64,000 nucleotides of DNA from Paraburkholderia ginsengiterrae (lineage in GTDB: Bacteria > Pseudomonadota > Gammaproteobacteria > Burkholderiales > Burkholderiaceae): assembly GCF_001645125.1 (NCBI RefSeq), contig NZ_LXKA01000220.1:43881-107880 (forward strand), given 5' to 3'. Position 1 is the first letter of the stretch; the number at the start of each line of letters is the position of its first letter. The notes under the pieces were generated by a model. The model worked only from the letters and a program-made list of their open reading frames with translations. It was not told the origin of the DNA and did not search any database. Positions 8,774 to 17,126 of the stretch are shown in pieces. Position numbers and translations under genes: made by a program.

Positions 8774-9150
8774 CAGAAGACAAATGCCGCCGGGCGGGCC
8801 ATCCGCGACGGCTCCTCCTCTTGACCGGGAAGTTCGCCTGGACCGGCCGACCATCGTCGGGTGAGAAATCCATACTAGCCGTTGAGTCTTTGAGCGACTA
8901 ATGACGGCTGTGGCCGGCGACGCGACGTGCAACAAAGGTGGTCGAGCGGCCGTTGACGAAGCGAAGCAGTTCCACGAATGTCCAAACGATGGCCGCGACG
9001 AGTGTTTCCTCCTGGCCGATCGCCGTCCGACGCGTCAGACCGTGGCCGACCGTCAAGAGTCAGTCGCCCATGGGGCTGGAATGGCCGATTGGGAACTTAT
9101 AGCGGACGCACGCCCTCTTCACATTTCGTCGCGCATCCCTAAGTCCAGCC

Positions 9151-9888
9151 TCATTTTGCAGGGGGCGCTACCGTAGCACCGCGTATGTCGTGCCGCGCCA
9201 GCAGGCCGGCAATGTGACCTGATGTTTTCAGTTCTTCAACGAACGCCTCCAGCAGTTGCGTCGCGGCATCCCCCCGCGCTTTCGCCACCCCCATCGCCTG
9301 CTGAATCACCATAAACGGTTCTTCCAGAAGGCGCAGCCCGCTATGTCGCATCGCATCGGAAAGTAGTTGCTGTTTCACCCCGGCAGCAACCTCGAGGCCT
9401 TGCTCGACAAAAGTATCGACTACAACCGGCGACGTCGGGACACGAATGATGTCGGCCCGAATTAGCTCCCGGCTCAAAAAAAGGTCGTACGCGCTGCCGC
9501 CGCCGACCGCCACGCGATTGTGCGATTCGTCTACCTGACTAATGTCGGTGATCGGTGAATCCTGCCTGACCAGATAACAACCTTCGATCAATACATACGG
9601 CGAACTGAAAGCGATACCTGCTCCACGAACAGGATCGACGGCGAAAAAACCGACGTCAGCACGGCCATTTGTCACCGCGTCGACGGCTTTGGCCGCAGCG
9701 TCGACCACAAGAAACTCGACCGGCACTCCCAGCCGCTCAGCCAACTCAGTAGCGAGATCGACTGAAACGCCAAAAGGTCTTCCCGTGGCTTGATCCGTGT
9801 TCGCGAGAATGGGATTACCCAGATTGATCGTTGCACGCAGCGTACCGTTGGGCGCGAGCGCCGAGACGATTGTGTCGTTCAGTTTCAT
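9151..9888 (-). CDS. Family-3 solute-binding-type protein without signal peptide
   Basis: A 245-aa protein of the periplasmic binding protein family 3 fold (SBP_bac_3). It has the typical GRPFGVSVDLATELAERLGV entry, GRADVGFFAVDPVRG, AFSSPYVLIEGCYLV and C-terminal FVEELKTSGHI segments. The N terminus, MKLNDTIVSALAPNGTLR, has no signal peptide, so it is predicted to be cytoplasmic. AAGGAG precedes the ATG at 9888; a TTG one codon upstream is also possible. No ABC permease or ATPase lies nearby. Signal-less members of this fold include enzymes such as cyclohexadienyl dehydratase, so a catalytic or sensor role is possible. It is the last gene of the aconitase-lactonase-PrpF run, 13 bp after the NMT1-type gene. 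Confidence 0.8.
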   Translation of the reverse strand: MKLNDTIVSALAPNGTLRATINLGNPILANTDQATGRPFGVSVDLATELAERLGVPVEFLVVDAAAKAVDAVTNGRADVGFFAVDPVRGAGIAFSSPYVLIEGCYLVRQDSPITDISQVDESHNRVAVGGGSAYDLFLSRELIRADIIRVPTSPVVVDTFVEQGLEVAAGVKQQLLSDAMRHSGLRLLEEPFMVIQQAMGVAKARGDAATQLLEAFVEELKTSGHIAGLLARHDIRGATVAPPAK

Positions 9889-9901
9889 CAATGCCGACTC
9901 C

Positions 9902-10906
9902 TTATTTGACCTGCTCCACGAACTCGTTCGTGTAGGTGCTCGACAGGTCGATATGCTTGCCTTTGATATTGGGATTGAATTCGCTCATCACTTTCAGGAC
10001 CGTTTCCGGCCCTCCCGGCGGCATCTTGCCATCTGGCGAGTACATGGGCAGAGAAGCCTTCAACGCCTGCACGTAAAGGGCCCTGTTTCCGCCGTAGTAG
10101 TCCGCCGGCATCTTCGCCGCAATGTCTTCCGCCGGGTGCGTTTGAATGAATCGCAACGTTCTGACAAAGGCCCTGGCGAGCTTGCCGGCCTCGGATTTGT
10201 GTGACTGCGCCCAGCTGCGCTGCACATAAAGACTGGACGCGGGATACAGGCCGCCCAAGGCAGCCCGGGTTCCTTCGACGCTGTTCAGGTCAACGAGAAC
10301 CTTCGCATCGCCACTTGTACGCAGCAACGATGTCGTCGGTTCTGTCGTCCACGCCACATCGACGCGCTTCTGTCTGAAGGACGCTATCAGGCTATTTCCG
10401 GCACCTACAGGCAGCATCGAATAATCACTCGTTTTCAGACCGTATTGCGACGCCAGATATTGCCCGAGGAAAGTGGATGAGGAACCCAGCCCCGTCACGC
10501 CGAGCGTTTTCCCTTTGATATCGCCCATGTTCCTGATCTGGTTCGCGGCGTCGACGCGGACCATTTCCATGCTTCCGGGCACAAGCCCGAAAAGAACAAT
10601 GCATTCAACGGCCTTGCCCTTCGCCTGCAAGTCGATCGAATGATCATAGAAGCCGACGACCGCCTGGGCGGCTCCCGCGAGCAGTTCATTTTCGGCGTCG
10701 ACACCCGCCTGCTGGGACTGAAGTTCGACATCGAGTCCCTCGTCTTTGAAATAACCCAGGCTTTCCGCCAGCTTCGGTGGAAGATAAATCAGCTTGTTCA
10801 TACCGCCGACGATGATCGTGATCTTTTCGTCCGCATGAGCGGCACATGCGCAGAAAGCGCTCGACACTATAGTGAGCATCGCAAGACGGCGAAGCGGGAA
10901 ATTCAT
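9902..10906 (-). CDS. NMT1/SsuA-type periplasmic substrate-binding protein
   Basis: Secreted binding protein of 334 aa in the NMT1/THI5 and SsuA/TauA fold class. The Sec signal peptide MNFPLRRLAMLTIVSSAFCA ends near CAAHA-DE at residue 26. Family traits are the early YLPPKLAESLGYFKDEGLDV, the DIKGKTLGVTGLGSSS loop and RQKRVDVAWTTEP. Relatives bind aromatic sulfonates, nitrate, carboxylates or pyrimidines for ABC importers. Here no ATPase or permease gene is adjacent, so it must use a distant transporter or act otherwise. It lies 56 bp after prpF, within the same likely operon, suggesting it binds the pathway's carboxylate substrate. Confidence 0.85.
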   Translation of the reverse strand: MNFPLRRLAMLTIVSSAFCACAAHADEKITIIVGGMNKLIYLPPKLAESLGYFKDEGLDVELQSQQAGVDAENELLAGAAQAVVGFYDHSIDLQAKGKAVECIVLFGLVPGSMEMVRVDAANQIRNMGDIKGKTLGVTGLGSSSTFLGQYLASQYGLKTSDYSMLPVGAGNSLIASFRQKRVDVAWTTEPTTSLLRTSGDAKVLVDLNSVEGTRAALGGLYPASSLYVQRSWAQSHKSEAGKLARAFVRTLRFIQTHPAEDIAAKMPADYYGGNRALYVQALKASLPMYSPDGKMPPGGPETVLKVMSEFNPNIKGKHIDLSSTYTNEFVEQVK

Positions 10907-10962
10907 GGACGTCTCCTTTTTATAGTGGATTCCGCAAGCGGACCTTAAACGTTCTGCCGGTT

Positions 10963-12147
10963 TCAGCGGGATGAGTTATGTGCCAGCGGGGTCGGCACCA
11001 GCACGTGACCTTCCATCAGGCGGCGGGCGCTCCGGCTCATGATTGCCTTGCTGACCACCCATGTGCCATTGCGTTGTTCCGCTTCGGCGCCTACCGCCAT
11101 CACGCCCGAAGGATGGCCGAACCGTATCTGTTCCGCCCGGGGCGCCGGCATCAGCACGTTCACGACCGTTCCGGGTATCGCTGCCGCAACGGCTATGGCC
11201 ACCGCGCCAGTGCCGGTCATTGCGTGATGCAACTTTCCCATCGACAGGATTCGCGCGTTGATATCCACCATTGCCGGTTCAACCCGTTTGCCGCTAGACG
11301 CGGTGTAGGCACGTGGCGATGCAACGAACGCCAGTTTCGGTGTATGGGGGCGCAACTCAGTCACCTCCTGCGGAGTCGCCGCCAGGCCCATTCTCACCGC
11401 CGCGTGCGCGCGGATAGCTTCACATTTGGCAAGGAGTGCTTCATCGTCGTTGATGTCGCGTTGCATCTCGCTGCCCTTCAGCCCGAGATCTTCCGCGTTG
11501 ATGAAAATAGCGGGATTGCCCGCATTGATCAGCGTGAGCTGGTAAGTCCCGTAACCTGGAACGTCGATGGCGTCGACGACGTTGCCCGTCGGAAACATGC
11601 CGCCCGAGAGCTGGTCGCCCTCGTCGCTGCCACCTGGGTCAAGAAATTCGATGCGGATTTCGGCGGCCGGAAACGTTACACCATCGAGCTCAAATCCGCC
11701 CTCCTCTTCGACCTGGCCATTGTTCGTTGGCACATGCGCGATGATTCTTGCGTTGATGTTCGCCTGCCAGATTCGCACGGTCGCGATGCCATCCGCAGGC
11801 GCGTTGACCAGACCTTGCGAAATGGCAAAGGGACCCACGGCCGACGTCAGATTCCCGCAATTGCCGGACCAGTCGATCACCGGTTTGTCGATCGACACGG
11901 CACCGAACAGATAATCGACATCGCAGTCCGGGCGCGAGGAAGGCCCCACGAGCACCACTTTGCTCGTGCTGGATGTCGCACCACCCATGCCATCCGTCTG
12001 CTTCTCATAGGGATCGGGACTGCCGATGACGCGCAGCAGAATCCAGTCTCGCTCTGCCGGGTCCAACGGCAAACTATCGGCCCGAAAGAACACCCCTTTG
12101 CTGGTGCCACCGCGCATATAGACGGCTGGAATTCTGGTTTGAGTCAC
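10963..12147 (-). CDS. prpF: PrpF-family isomerase (methylaconitate / oxalomesaconate type)
   Basis: Cofactor-free isomerase of 394 aa with the diaminopimelate-epimerase fold. PrpF moves the double bond of 2-methylaconitate; the related GalD tautomerises 4-oxalomesaconate. Visible signatures are MRGGTSKGVFF with Lys17, DGMGGATSSTSK, and Cys97 in WSGNCGNLTSAVGPFAI. The start is GTG at 12147, preceded by AGGAG that overlaps the lactonase stop codon, so the genes are translationally coupled. The aconitase partner at 13241 resembles AcnD, the enzyme PrpF normally assists, but prpB and prpC are absent. The true substrate may therefore be another unsaturated tricarboxylate. PrpF family certain, exact reaction open. 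Confidence 0.88.
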   Translation of the reverse strand: MTQTRIPAVYMRGGTSKGVFFRADSLPLDPAERDWILLRVIGSPDPYEKQTDGMGGATSSTSKVVLVGPSSRPDCDVDYLFGAVSIDKPVIDWSGNCGNLTSAVGPFAISQGLVNAPADGIATVRIWQANINARIIAHVPTNNGQVEEEGGFELDGVTFPAAEIRIEFLDPGGSDEGDQLSGGMFPTGNVVDAIDVPGYGTYQLTLINAGNPAIFINAEDLGLKGSEMQRDINDDEALLAKCEAIRAHAAVRMGLAATPQEVTELRPHTPKLAFVASPRAYTASSGKRVEPAMVDINARILSMGKLHHAMTGTGAVAIAVAAAIPGTVVNVLMPAPRAEQIRFGHPSGVMAVGAEAEQRNGTWVVSKAIMSRSARRLMEGHVLVPTPLAHNSSR

Positions 12148-12150
12148 GTG

Positions 12151-13227
12151 CTACTCCTGAACGGTTTTGAATACGATGCATACGGGACTGCCGGTGTGCA
12201 CCACCTGTCCCGTTGGCGAAGGCATGCCGCTCGACCTGTCGAGCGCGTACTGGACGATGCTGTCGGATCGCTCGTTGGCGACGTACAGATAACGGCCCGA
12301 AGGGTCCAGACTGATGAACCGCGGAAAATTGCCCTGGGTGTCGGTCCATCGCGGCTGACCTGGCAGTCCACTTGTGCCGTTGAGCGGCAACGTCGCAACC
12401 GAGTCATGACCGCGGTTGGACACGTAAAGCGTCCGTCCCGCGGGATCGATCGCAATGCCGGCGGCGCTCGTATCGCAGTGGGCGTTGCAGGGAATCACCG
12501 AAACGGTATGCAGCGGTTCCAGCACTCCGGTGAAGACATCAAAGCCCCATGCCGTGACGGTCGAATCCAGTTCGTTTGCCACGTAGACGAGCGGCAACGT
12601 CGGATGAAACGCTGCATGCCGGGGACCCGCGCCGGACCTGCATCGGCGTCCAACAACGCGCGGTTCGCCGCTCTCGAGCCATTGAATCGCGAACACCGTA
12701 TCGAGTCCCTTGTCCGGGACGATGTGCCAGTTGGTGTTGTATCGCGTCGTGGCGTAGCGGGATACCTGATGCGGATGGGATCCGGCTTGTTCGGTCCGGT
12801 GCGGACCCAGCGTGCCCGACAGCGAAACGAGCGAGGACACAGGTGCCAGTTCGCCCTCCGGCCCGACTGGAATCCGGGCCACGGTCCCTGTTGCGTAATT
12901 GGCGACGATGAGCGAGAAGCCGTCGCGCGAGAACGCAAGATGTACGGGGTTTGTGCCTTCGCATGATTGCCGGTTCAACAGGCTCAAACGTCCGCTCGAA
13001 TGTTCGACGCGATAGCTGCTAAGCTCGCTGCCGTCCCCATGAACCGCATAGAGGACATCCTGCCGCGCGTTCAATGCGAGAAAGGACGGGTTGTCAGGGA
13101 CCTCGCAGATATCCGTCAGTTCCCAGCGCTGGTTCACCGGATCGACTGCAAAGACGCTGATGCCGCGGCCGCGCGCGTTTCTTTCGCGTGTCGTGCGACA
13201 GCCAACGTAGGCAAAAATCGGTTTCAT
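12151..13227 (-). CDS. Beta-propeller lactonase (Pgl/YbhE, 3-carboxymuconate cyclase family)
   Basis: Seven-bladed propeller protein of the lactonase family PF10282, 358 aa, the family of 6-phosphogluconolactonase Pgl and of fungal carboxymuconate lactonising enzyme. Repeated blade motifs are visible: LALNARQDVLYAVHG, LAFSRDGFSLIVANYATG, AAFHPTLPLVYVANELDST, IDPAGRTLYVSNRGHDSV and LDPSGRYLYVANERSDSI. The start at 13227 (MKPIFAYVGC) lies 13 bp after the aconitase stop. Flanked by aconitase and PrpF-family genes, it probably hydrolyses or forms a carboxylated lactone rather than serving the pentose phosphate route. Substrate not determinable from sequence. Confidence 0.87.
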   Translation of the reverse strand: MKPIFAYVGCRTTRERNARGRGISVFAVDPVNQRWELTDICEVPDNPSFLALNARQDVLYAVHGDGSELSSYRVEHSSGRLSLLNRQSCEGTNPVHLAFSRDGFSLIVANYATGTVARIPVGPEGELAPVSSLVSLSGTLGPHRTEQAGSHPHQVSRYATTRYNTNWHIVPDKGLDTVFAIQWLESGEPRVVGRRCRSGAGPRHAAFHPTLPLVYVANELDSTVTAWGFDVFTGVLEPLHTVSVIPCNAHCDTSAAGIAIDPAGRTLYVSNRGHDSVATLPLNGTSGLPGQPRWTDTQGNFPRFISLDPSGRYLYVANERSDSIVQYALDRSSGMPSPTGQVVHTGSPVCIVFKTVQE

Positions 13228-13240
13228 AGCTTTCGTTGCC

Positions 13241-15841
13241 TCAGGCCGCAGCGATGCATTCGTTCGCGATACGTGGCAGCAAACCGCCAGCCTCGAATAT
13301 CTGCGCTTCTTCAAGTGTGTCGATTCGACACTTCACTGACGTACTGAACGTTTCGCCGTTGCGGCGTCCGATACGCAGCGTCAGAAGGCTACCCGGTTCG
13401 ATCGCGCCATCGATACCTTCGATCGAAAACGTCTCCGATCCATCGAGCGCCAACGTGCGCCGAGTCACTCCTTCCGAGAATTCGAGCGGCAGCACACCCA
13501 TGCCGACCAGGTTCGAACGGTGAATGCGCTCGAAGTTTTCGCAGACGACAGCGCGCACTCCGATAAGACGAACGCCTTTCGCGGCCCAGTCCCTGGACGA
13601 TCCCGCGCCGTAGTTCTTCCCTGCCACGACGATGAGTTCCTGCCCACGCTCCATATAGCGTTCTGCTGCATCGAAGAGACGCATCGTGGTGCCCTCCGGT
13701 TCCATCCGGGTGAGGGAGCCTTCCTTCCCACCGGCCATTTCATTGCGCAAGCGGTTGTTCGCAAAGGTCGCCCGAATGGCCACCTTATGATCACCTCGCC
13801 GCGTGCCATACGAGTTGAACTCCGCCGCATTGACGCCCTTGGCGATCAGATACTCGCCTGCCGCGCTTTCGGGAAGAATCGCGCCCGACGGCGACAGGTC
13901 ATCTGTCGTGACGTTGTCTCCGAACACGCCAATGGCGCGCATCTGCTGGAATCGCGCAGGCTGCGTGAGGCTCGCCTGCCAATAGGGCGGGCGGCGGATA
14001 TAGTTGCTATCTTCGCGCCACGGAAAGCGTGCCGGCACTGCCTCGCTACCTTCCAGCTGGCCGGCTTTGCGAAACATCTCCGCGTAAATGCTCAGGTACT
14101 GTTCGCCATGGATGCTCGCCTTGAGTAGCGCGTCGATCTCTTCATCCGTCGGCCATAGATCCTTCAGATACACGGGGTTGCCGTCCTTGTCCGTAGCGAC
14201 CACACCGTTTTCGATGTCGACATTGATCGTGCCGGCAATCGCATAGGCGACCACCAGCGGCGGTGACGCGAGAAACGCTTCCTTCACCCGCGGATGAATG
14301 CGGCCATTGAAATTACGGTTCCCTGAAAGGACAGCGACGGCATGAACATCCCGCTTCACGATGTCCGCTTCGATCTCTTTTGGCAGAGGTCCCGACATAC
14401 CGTTGCACGACGTGCAGCCGAAGCCGATGATGCCGAAACCAAGCGCCTCGAGCGGCGCCATCAGCTCCGCCTCCCGCAGGTAGCATTCCACCGGTTTCGA
14501 TCCGGGAGCGAGCGATGTTTTCACCCACGGTTTGCGCTGCAGCCCGAGTGCGACCGCCTTACGGGCGACCAGGCCCGCGGCGATCATGTTGCGCGGGTTC
14601 GATGTGTTGGTGCAGCTCGTAATCGCAGCGATGACGATGGCGCCATCGTCGAGTCTGATTTCAGACGACTCTTCCTTCTCGGTGGCGAGTTGCGCAGCCG
14701 GTCGAGCGATACCCTGGCTGACGAGCGCTGACAACGGCACACGGTCGTGCGGGTTGGACGGCCCCGCGAGCGCGCGGCCCACACCCGATAGGTCGAACGA
14801 CAAAGTCCGATCATATTCGGCTTCGGCAAGATCGTCCGCCCATAGACCTTGCGCCTTCGCGTAACTTTCCGTCAGCGCGATCTGTGCATCCGACCGGCCA
14901 GTCACACGCATGAAGTCGAGTGTCTTCTCGTCGATCGCAAAGAGCGCTGCGGTGGCGCCGAATTCAGGCGCCATGTTGGAAATGGTTGCCCGGTCGCTCA
15001 GGGTCATCGCGCGCGCGCCATCGCCGTAAAACTCGATGATGGTACCGACCACCATCTGCTTACGCAGAAACTCGGTGATGCCCAACACCAGATCGGTCGC
15101 CGTCACGCCTGGCTGCCGGAAGCCTTTGAGTTCCACGCCGACGATGGTCGGCAAGCGCAACCACACCGCGCGCCCGAGCATCACTGATTCCGCCTCGATG
15201 CCACCCACACCCCAACCCAGCACGCCAAGCGCATTGATCATGGTCGTATGGCTATCCGTGCCGACGAGCGTATCGGGGTAGGCCACGCCGTCTTTCACCT
15301 GGATGACTGGCGACAGATATTCGATGTTTACCTGATGCAGGATGCCGTTGCCAGGCATCAGTACGTCAAGATTCGAAAACGCCTGCTTGCACCACGCCAG
15401 AAATTCAAAGCGTTCGGCGTTCTTGGTCTGCTCGATCGCCATGTTCTTCGACATCGCTTCAGGGTCGCTCCCGGCAACCTCGACATTCAGCGAATGGTCG
15501 ACCACGAGATGCGTGGGCACGACGGGGTTGATTGTGGTGGCATCGCCGCCCGCTTCCGCAACCGCGTCGCGCATACCCGCAAGATCGACCAGCGCCGGGG
15601 TGCCGAGCAGATCCTGCAAGACGACGCGCGCCGGATAGTAAGGAAAGTCGACGTCGTGACAACGCGCGGCCAGCGCCTGCAAATAGCGCGCGGCGTCCGC
15701 GGCAGGCTGCCGGCGTACGACGTTCTCTGCGAACACCCGCACGCAATACGGCATGCGGGCGAACTGCGCCGCGTCGAGAGACGACATCGCGTCGACGACG
15801 CTGACAAATTCGACGGTCTGATTGGGAATGGTGCGGGACAT
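13241..15841 (-). CDS. acnD: Aconitase-family hydratase, AcnD-like
   Basis: Iron-sulfur (de)hydratase of 866 aa, the length of AcnA/AcnD enzymes. The 4Fe-4S cluster ligands are Cys410 in ITSCTNTSNP and Cys476/Cys479 in GCTSCNGMSG. Other signatures are PTHLVVDHS, VGTDSHTTMINALGV and the C-terminal swivel-domain loop GSSRDWAAKG. Many segments (FLASPPLVVAYAIAGTI, LKDLWPTDEEIDALL) read like AcnD, the methylcitrate dehydratase that requires PrpF. The start at 15841 (MSRTIPNQTV) has GGAG upstream. It heads the operon and is divergent from gntR; a candidate operator lies about 50 bp upstream. AcnD versus general AcnA remains somewhat open. Confidence 0.9.
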   Translation of the reverse strand: MSRTIPNQTVEFVSVVDAMSSLDAAQFARMPYCVRVFAENVVRRQPAADAARYLQALAARCHDVDFPYYPARVVLQDLLGTPALVDLAGMRDAVAEAGGDATTINPVVPTHLVVDHSLNVEVAGSDPEAMSKNMAIEQTKNAERFEFLAWCKQAFSNLDVLMPGNGILHQVNIEYLSPVIQVKDGVAYPDTLVGTDSHTTMINALGVLGWGVGGIEAESVMLGRAVWLRLPTIVGVELKGFRQPGVTATDLVLGITEFLRKQMVVGTIIEFYGDGARAMTLSDRATISNMAPEFGATAALFAIDEKTLDFMRVTGRSDAQIALTESYAKAQGLWADDLAEAEYDRTLSFDLSGVGRALAGPSNPHDRVPLSALVSQGIARPAAQLATEKEESSEIRLDDGAIVIAAITSCTNTSNPRNMIAAGLVARKAVALGLQRKPWVKTSLAPGSKPVECYLREAELMAPLEALGFGIIGFGCTSCNGMSGPLPKEIEADIVKRDVHAVAVLSGNRNFNGRIHPRVKEAFLASPPLVVAYAIAGTINVDIENGVVATDKDGNPVYLKDLWPTDEEIDALLKASIHGEQYLSIYAEMFRKAGQLEGSEAVPARFPWREDSNYIRRPPYWQASLTQPARFQQMRAIGVFGDNVTTDDLSPSGAILPESAAGEYLIAKGVNAAEFNSYGTRRGDHKVAIRATFANNRLRNEMAGGKEGSLTRMEPEGTTMRLFDAAERYMERGQELIVVAGKNYGAGSSRDWAAKGVRLIGVRAVVCENFERIHRSNLVGMGVLPLEFSEGVTRRTLALDGSETFSIEGIDGAIEPGSLLTLRIGRRNGETFSTSVKCRIDTLEEAQIFEAGGLLPRIANECIAAA

Positions 15842-15889
15842 CGGGGTTTTCTCCAGGGCAATGCAGGGCTGCTTGCGTTTCGATGTTGT

Positions 15890-15911
15890 GCATTCTATGA
15901 TCATAAAACGC
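15890..15911. promoter_or_regulatory. Inverted repeat, candidate GntR operator before the aconitase operon
   Basis: GCATTCT-ATGATCAT-AAAACGC, an imperfect inverted repeat with an 8-bp spacer, lies between the divergent aconitase and gntR genes. The 12-mer ATAAAACGCAAT (15903-15914) recurs exactly, in the opposite orientation, at 17048-17059 before the MFS gene. Its position and recurrence make it the best operator candidate for the GntR regulator. Confidence 0.55.
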
Positions 15912-15985
15912 AATAGGCAAACAACCTTGTGCTCGGTGGTTACCCTGGCGCAACTCGAAACCGGCAGTCACCGGAGAAGCAGGCA

Positions 15986-16993
15986 ATGGCAAAATCGCAG
16001 ATCGGTCTTTCAGATGCATCGCCTTACCGGGCGGTCGTGAACGGCCGTCCTTTGCCCGCGATCCCCATGCGCTCCTCCGAAGACACCACCACTGCGGCCC
16101 TGACCCCGCTACAAACCCGCGTGACGCGGGAGATACTTGCGCTGGCAAGGCGTGAAGATCTCGCCATCGGCGACCGCCTCGCCGAATCGATTCTTGCGGA
16201 GAAAATCGGCACGTCGCGCACACCGGTAAACGTGGCCCTGCACCATCTCGTGACGCTCGGGGTGGTCTACTACGACGCCAATCGCGGCTTCTTCATGGCC
16301 AAGCCCGCCCGCGACGTGACGGATGTGGCGGCGCCGTTTTTTGAGGAGCCAGACGATCCGCTGTACCTGAAGATCGCCGAGGACCGTCTTGCGCATCGGC
16401 TGCCCGACGTCCTGTCCGAAGCCGATCTGATGCGGCAATACGAGGTCTCGCGCAGCGAACTGCGGCGCGTGCTCTCCCGCATGCAGGAAGAAGGCTGGCT
16501 CGAGCGCCAGGTGGGCCACGGCTGGCAGTTCATGCCGATGATCGATTCGGTCGACGCCTACGAGGAAAGCTATCTTTTCCGGGCGGCCATCGAGCCGACT
16601 GGCGTCATGTCGCCGACCTTCAGCGCGAATCGCGTCGAACTGGAGGAATTGCGGCGCCGGCAGCGCTTTATCGCCGAAGGCGGCTATCTGTCGATGAATT
16701 CGGTCGAGCTGTTCGAGGCGATCAGCGAGTTTCACGAAACGATCGCCAAATGGTCCGGCAACCGTTTCATCGCCCAGTCGGTACGGCGCATGGACCGCCT
16801 GCGGCGACTCGTCGAGTACCGTCAGGCAAGAGCGCGCAAACCTCGTCAGGAGCAGGCATTGGAACACCTCGCCATTCTCGACGCGATTGCGCAGCACGAC
16901 CTGTTGCGCGCCGCCGCTCTATTGCGGGATCACATTGAAGGTGCACGGCGTGCCAAGGTGCATGCGCAGGAGATCTTCACACCGCACGCCTGA
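15986..16993 (+). CDS. GntR-family regulator with two winged-helix domains
   Basis: Transcription factor of 335 aa. Residues about 40-110 are a GntR winged helix (AESILAEKIGTSRTPVNVAL). A second winged helix follows at about 120-185 (VLSEADLMRQYEVSRSELRR, LERQVGHGWQF). The last 150 residues are an FCD-type all-helical effector domain with SEFHETIAKWSGNRFIAQS. The start at 15986 (MAKSQIGLSD) has GGAG about 9 bases upstream. It is divergent from the aconitase operon and upstream of the MFS carrier, and inverted repeats before both are likely its sites. Effector probably a pathway carboxylate; FCD regulators often bind such acids. Confidence 0.88.
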   Translation: MAKSQIGLSDASPYRAVVNGRPLPAIPMRSSEDTTTAALTPLQTRVTREILALARREDLAIGDRLAESILAEKIGTSRTPVNVALHHLVTLGVVYYDANRGFFMAKPARDVTDVAAPFFEEPDDPLYLKIAEDRLAHRLPDVLSEADLMRQYEVSRSELRRVLSRMQEEGWLERQVGHGWQFMPMIDSVDAYEESYLFRAAIEPTGVMSPTFSANRVELEELRRRQRFIAEGGYLSMNSVELFEAISEFHETIAKWSGNRFIAQSVRRMDRLRRLVEYRQARARKPRQEQALEHLAILDAIAQHDLLRAAALLRDHIEGARRAKVHAQEIFTPHA

Positions 16994-17016
16994 TTTACCG
17001 CAGCAGTTACGATCGC

Positions 17017-17040
17017 GCGGCCGCCCGGCCGCTTTTCTTT
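17017..17040 (+). terminator. Intrinsic terminator after gntR
   Basis: GCGGCC-GCCC-GGCCGC forms a 6-bp all-GC stem with a 4-base loop, directly followed by TTTTCTTT at 17033-17040. It starts 24 bp after the gntR stop. This separates gntR from the MFS gene, which then needs its own promoter. Confidence 0.7.
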
Positions 17041-17050
17041 GACCATCATT

Positions 17051-17072
17051 GCGTTTTATATTCACAAAACGC
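17051..17072. promoter_or_regulatory. Perfect inverted repeat, candidate GntR operator before the MFS gene
   Basis: GCGTTTT-ATATTCAC-AAAACGC is a perfect 7-bp inverted repeat with an 8-bp spacer, 55 bp before the MFS start codon. The left half lies in ATTGCGTTTTAT, shared exactly with the aconitase promoter in opposite orientation. Candidate GntR operator. Confidence 0.6.
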
Positions 17073-17126
17073 TTTTATTGCCGTTTGTCAGAGGCACGAG
17101 ATTCTCAAGAATCTACGGAGACAACC

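Larger units (their letters stand above)
8317..9150. other. Gene-poor stretch with one gene remnant and two hairpins
   Basis: No intact gene is seen in these 834 bp. They contain the solute-binding-protein remnant at 8522-8641 and two perfect short hairpins at 8711-8727 and 8753-8773. The remainder has short, unrecognised frames on both strands. Confidence 0.5.

Noticed and set aside
10978-12966. Long plus-strand frame of 662 codons
   Set aside because: It is antisense to prpF and the lactonase, is rich in Arg/His and lacks motifs; a GC-rich shadow frame.
13241-15841. Assignment to the methylcitrate cycle of propionate
   Set aside because: prpB and prpC are absent and a lactonase, GntR regulator and MFS carrier are linked instead; AcnD resemblance alone does not fix the pathway.
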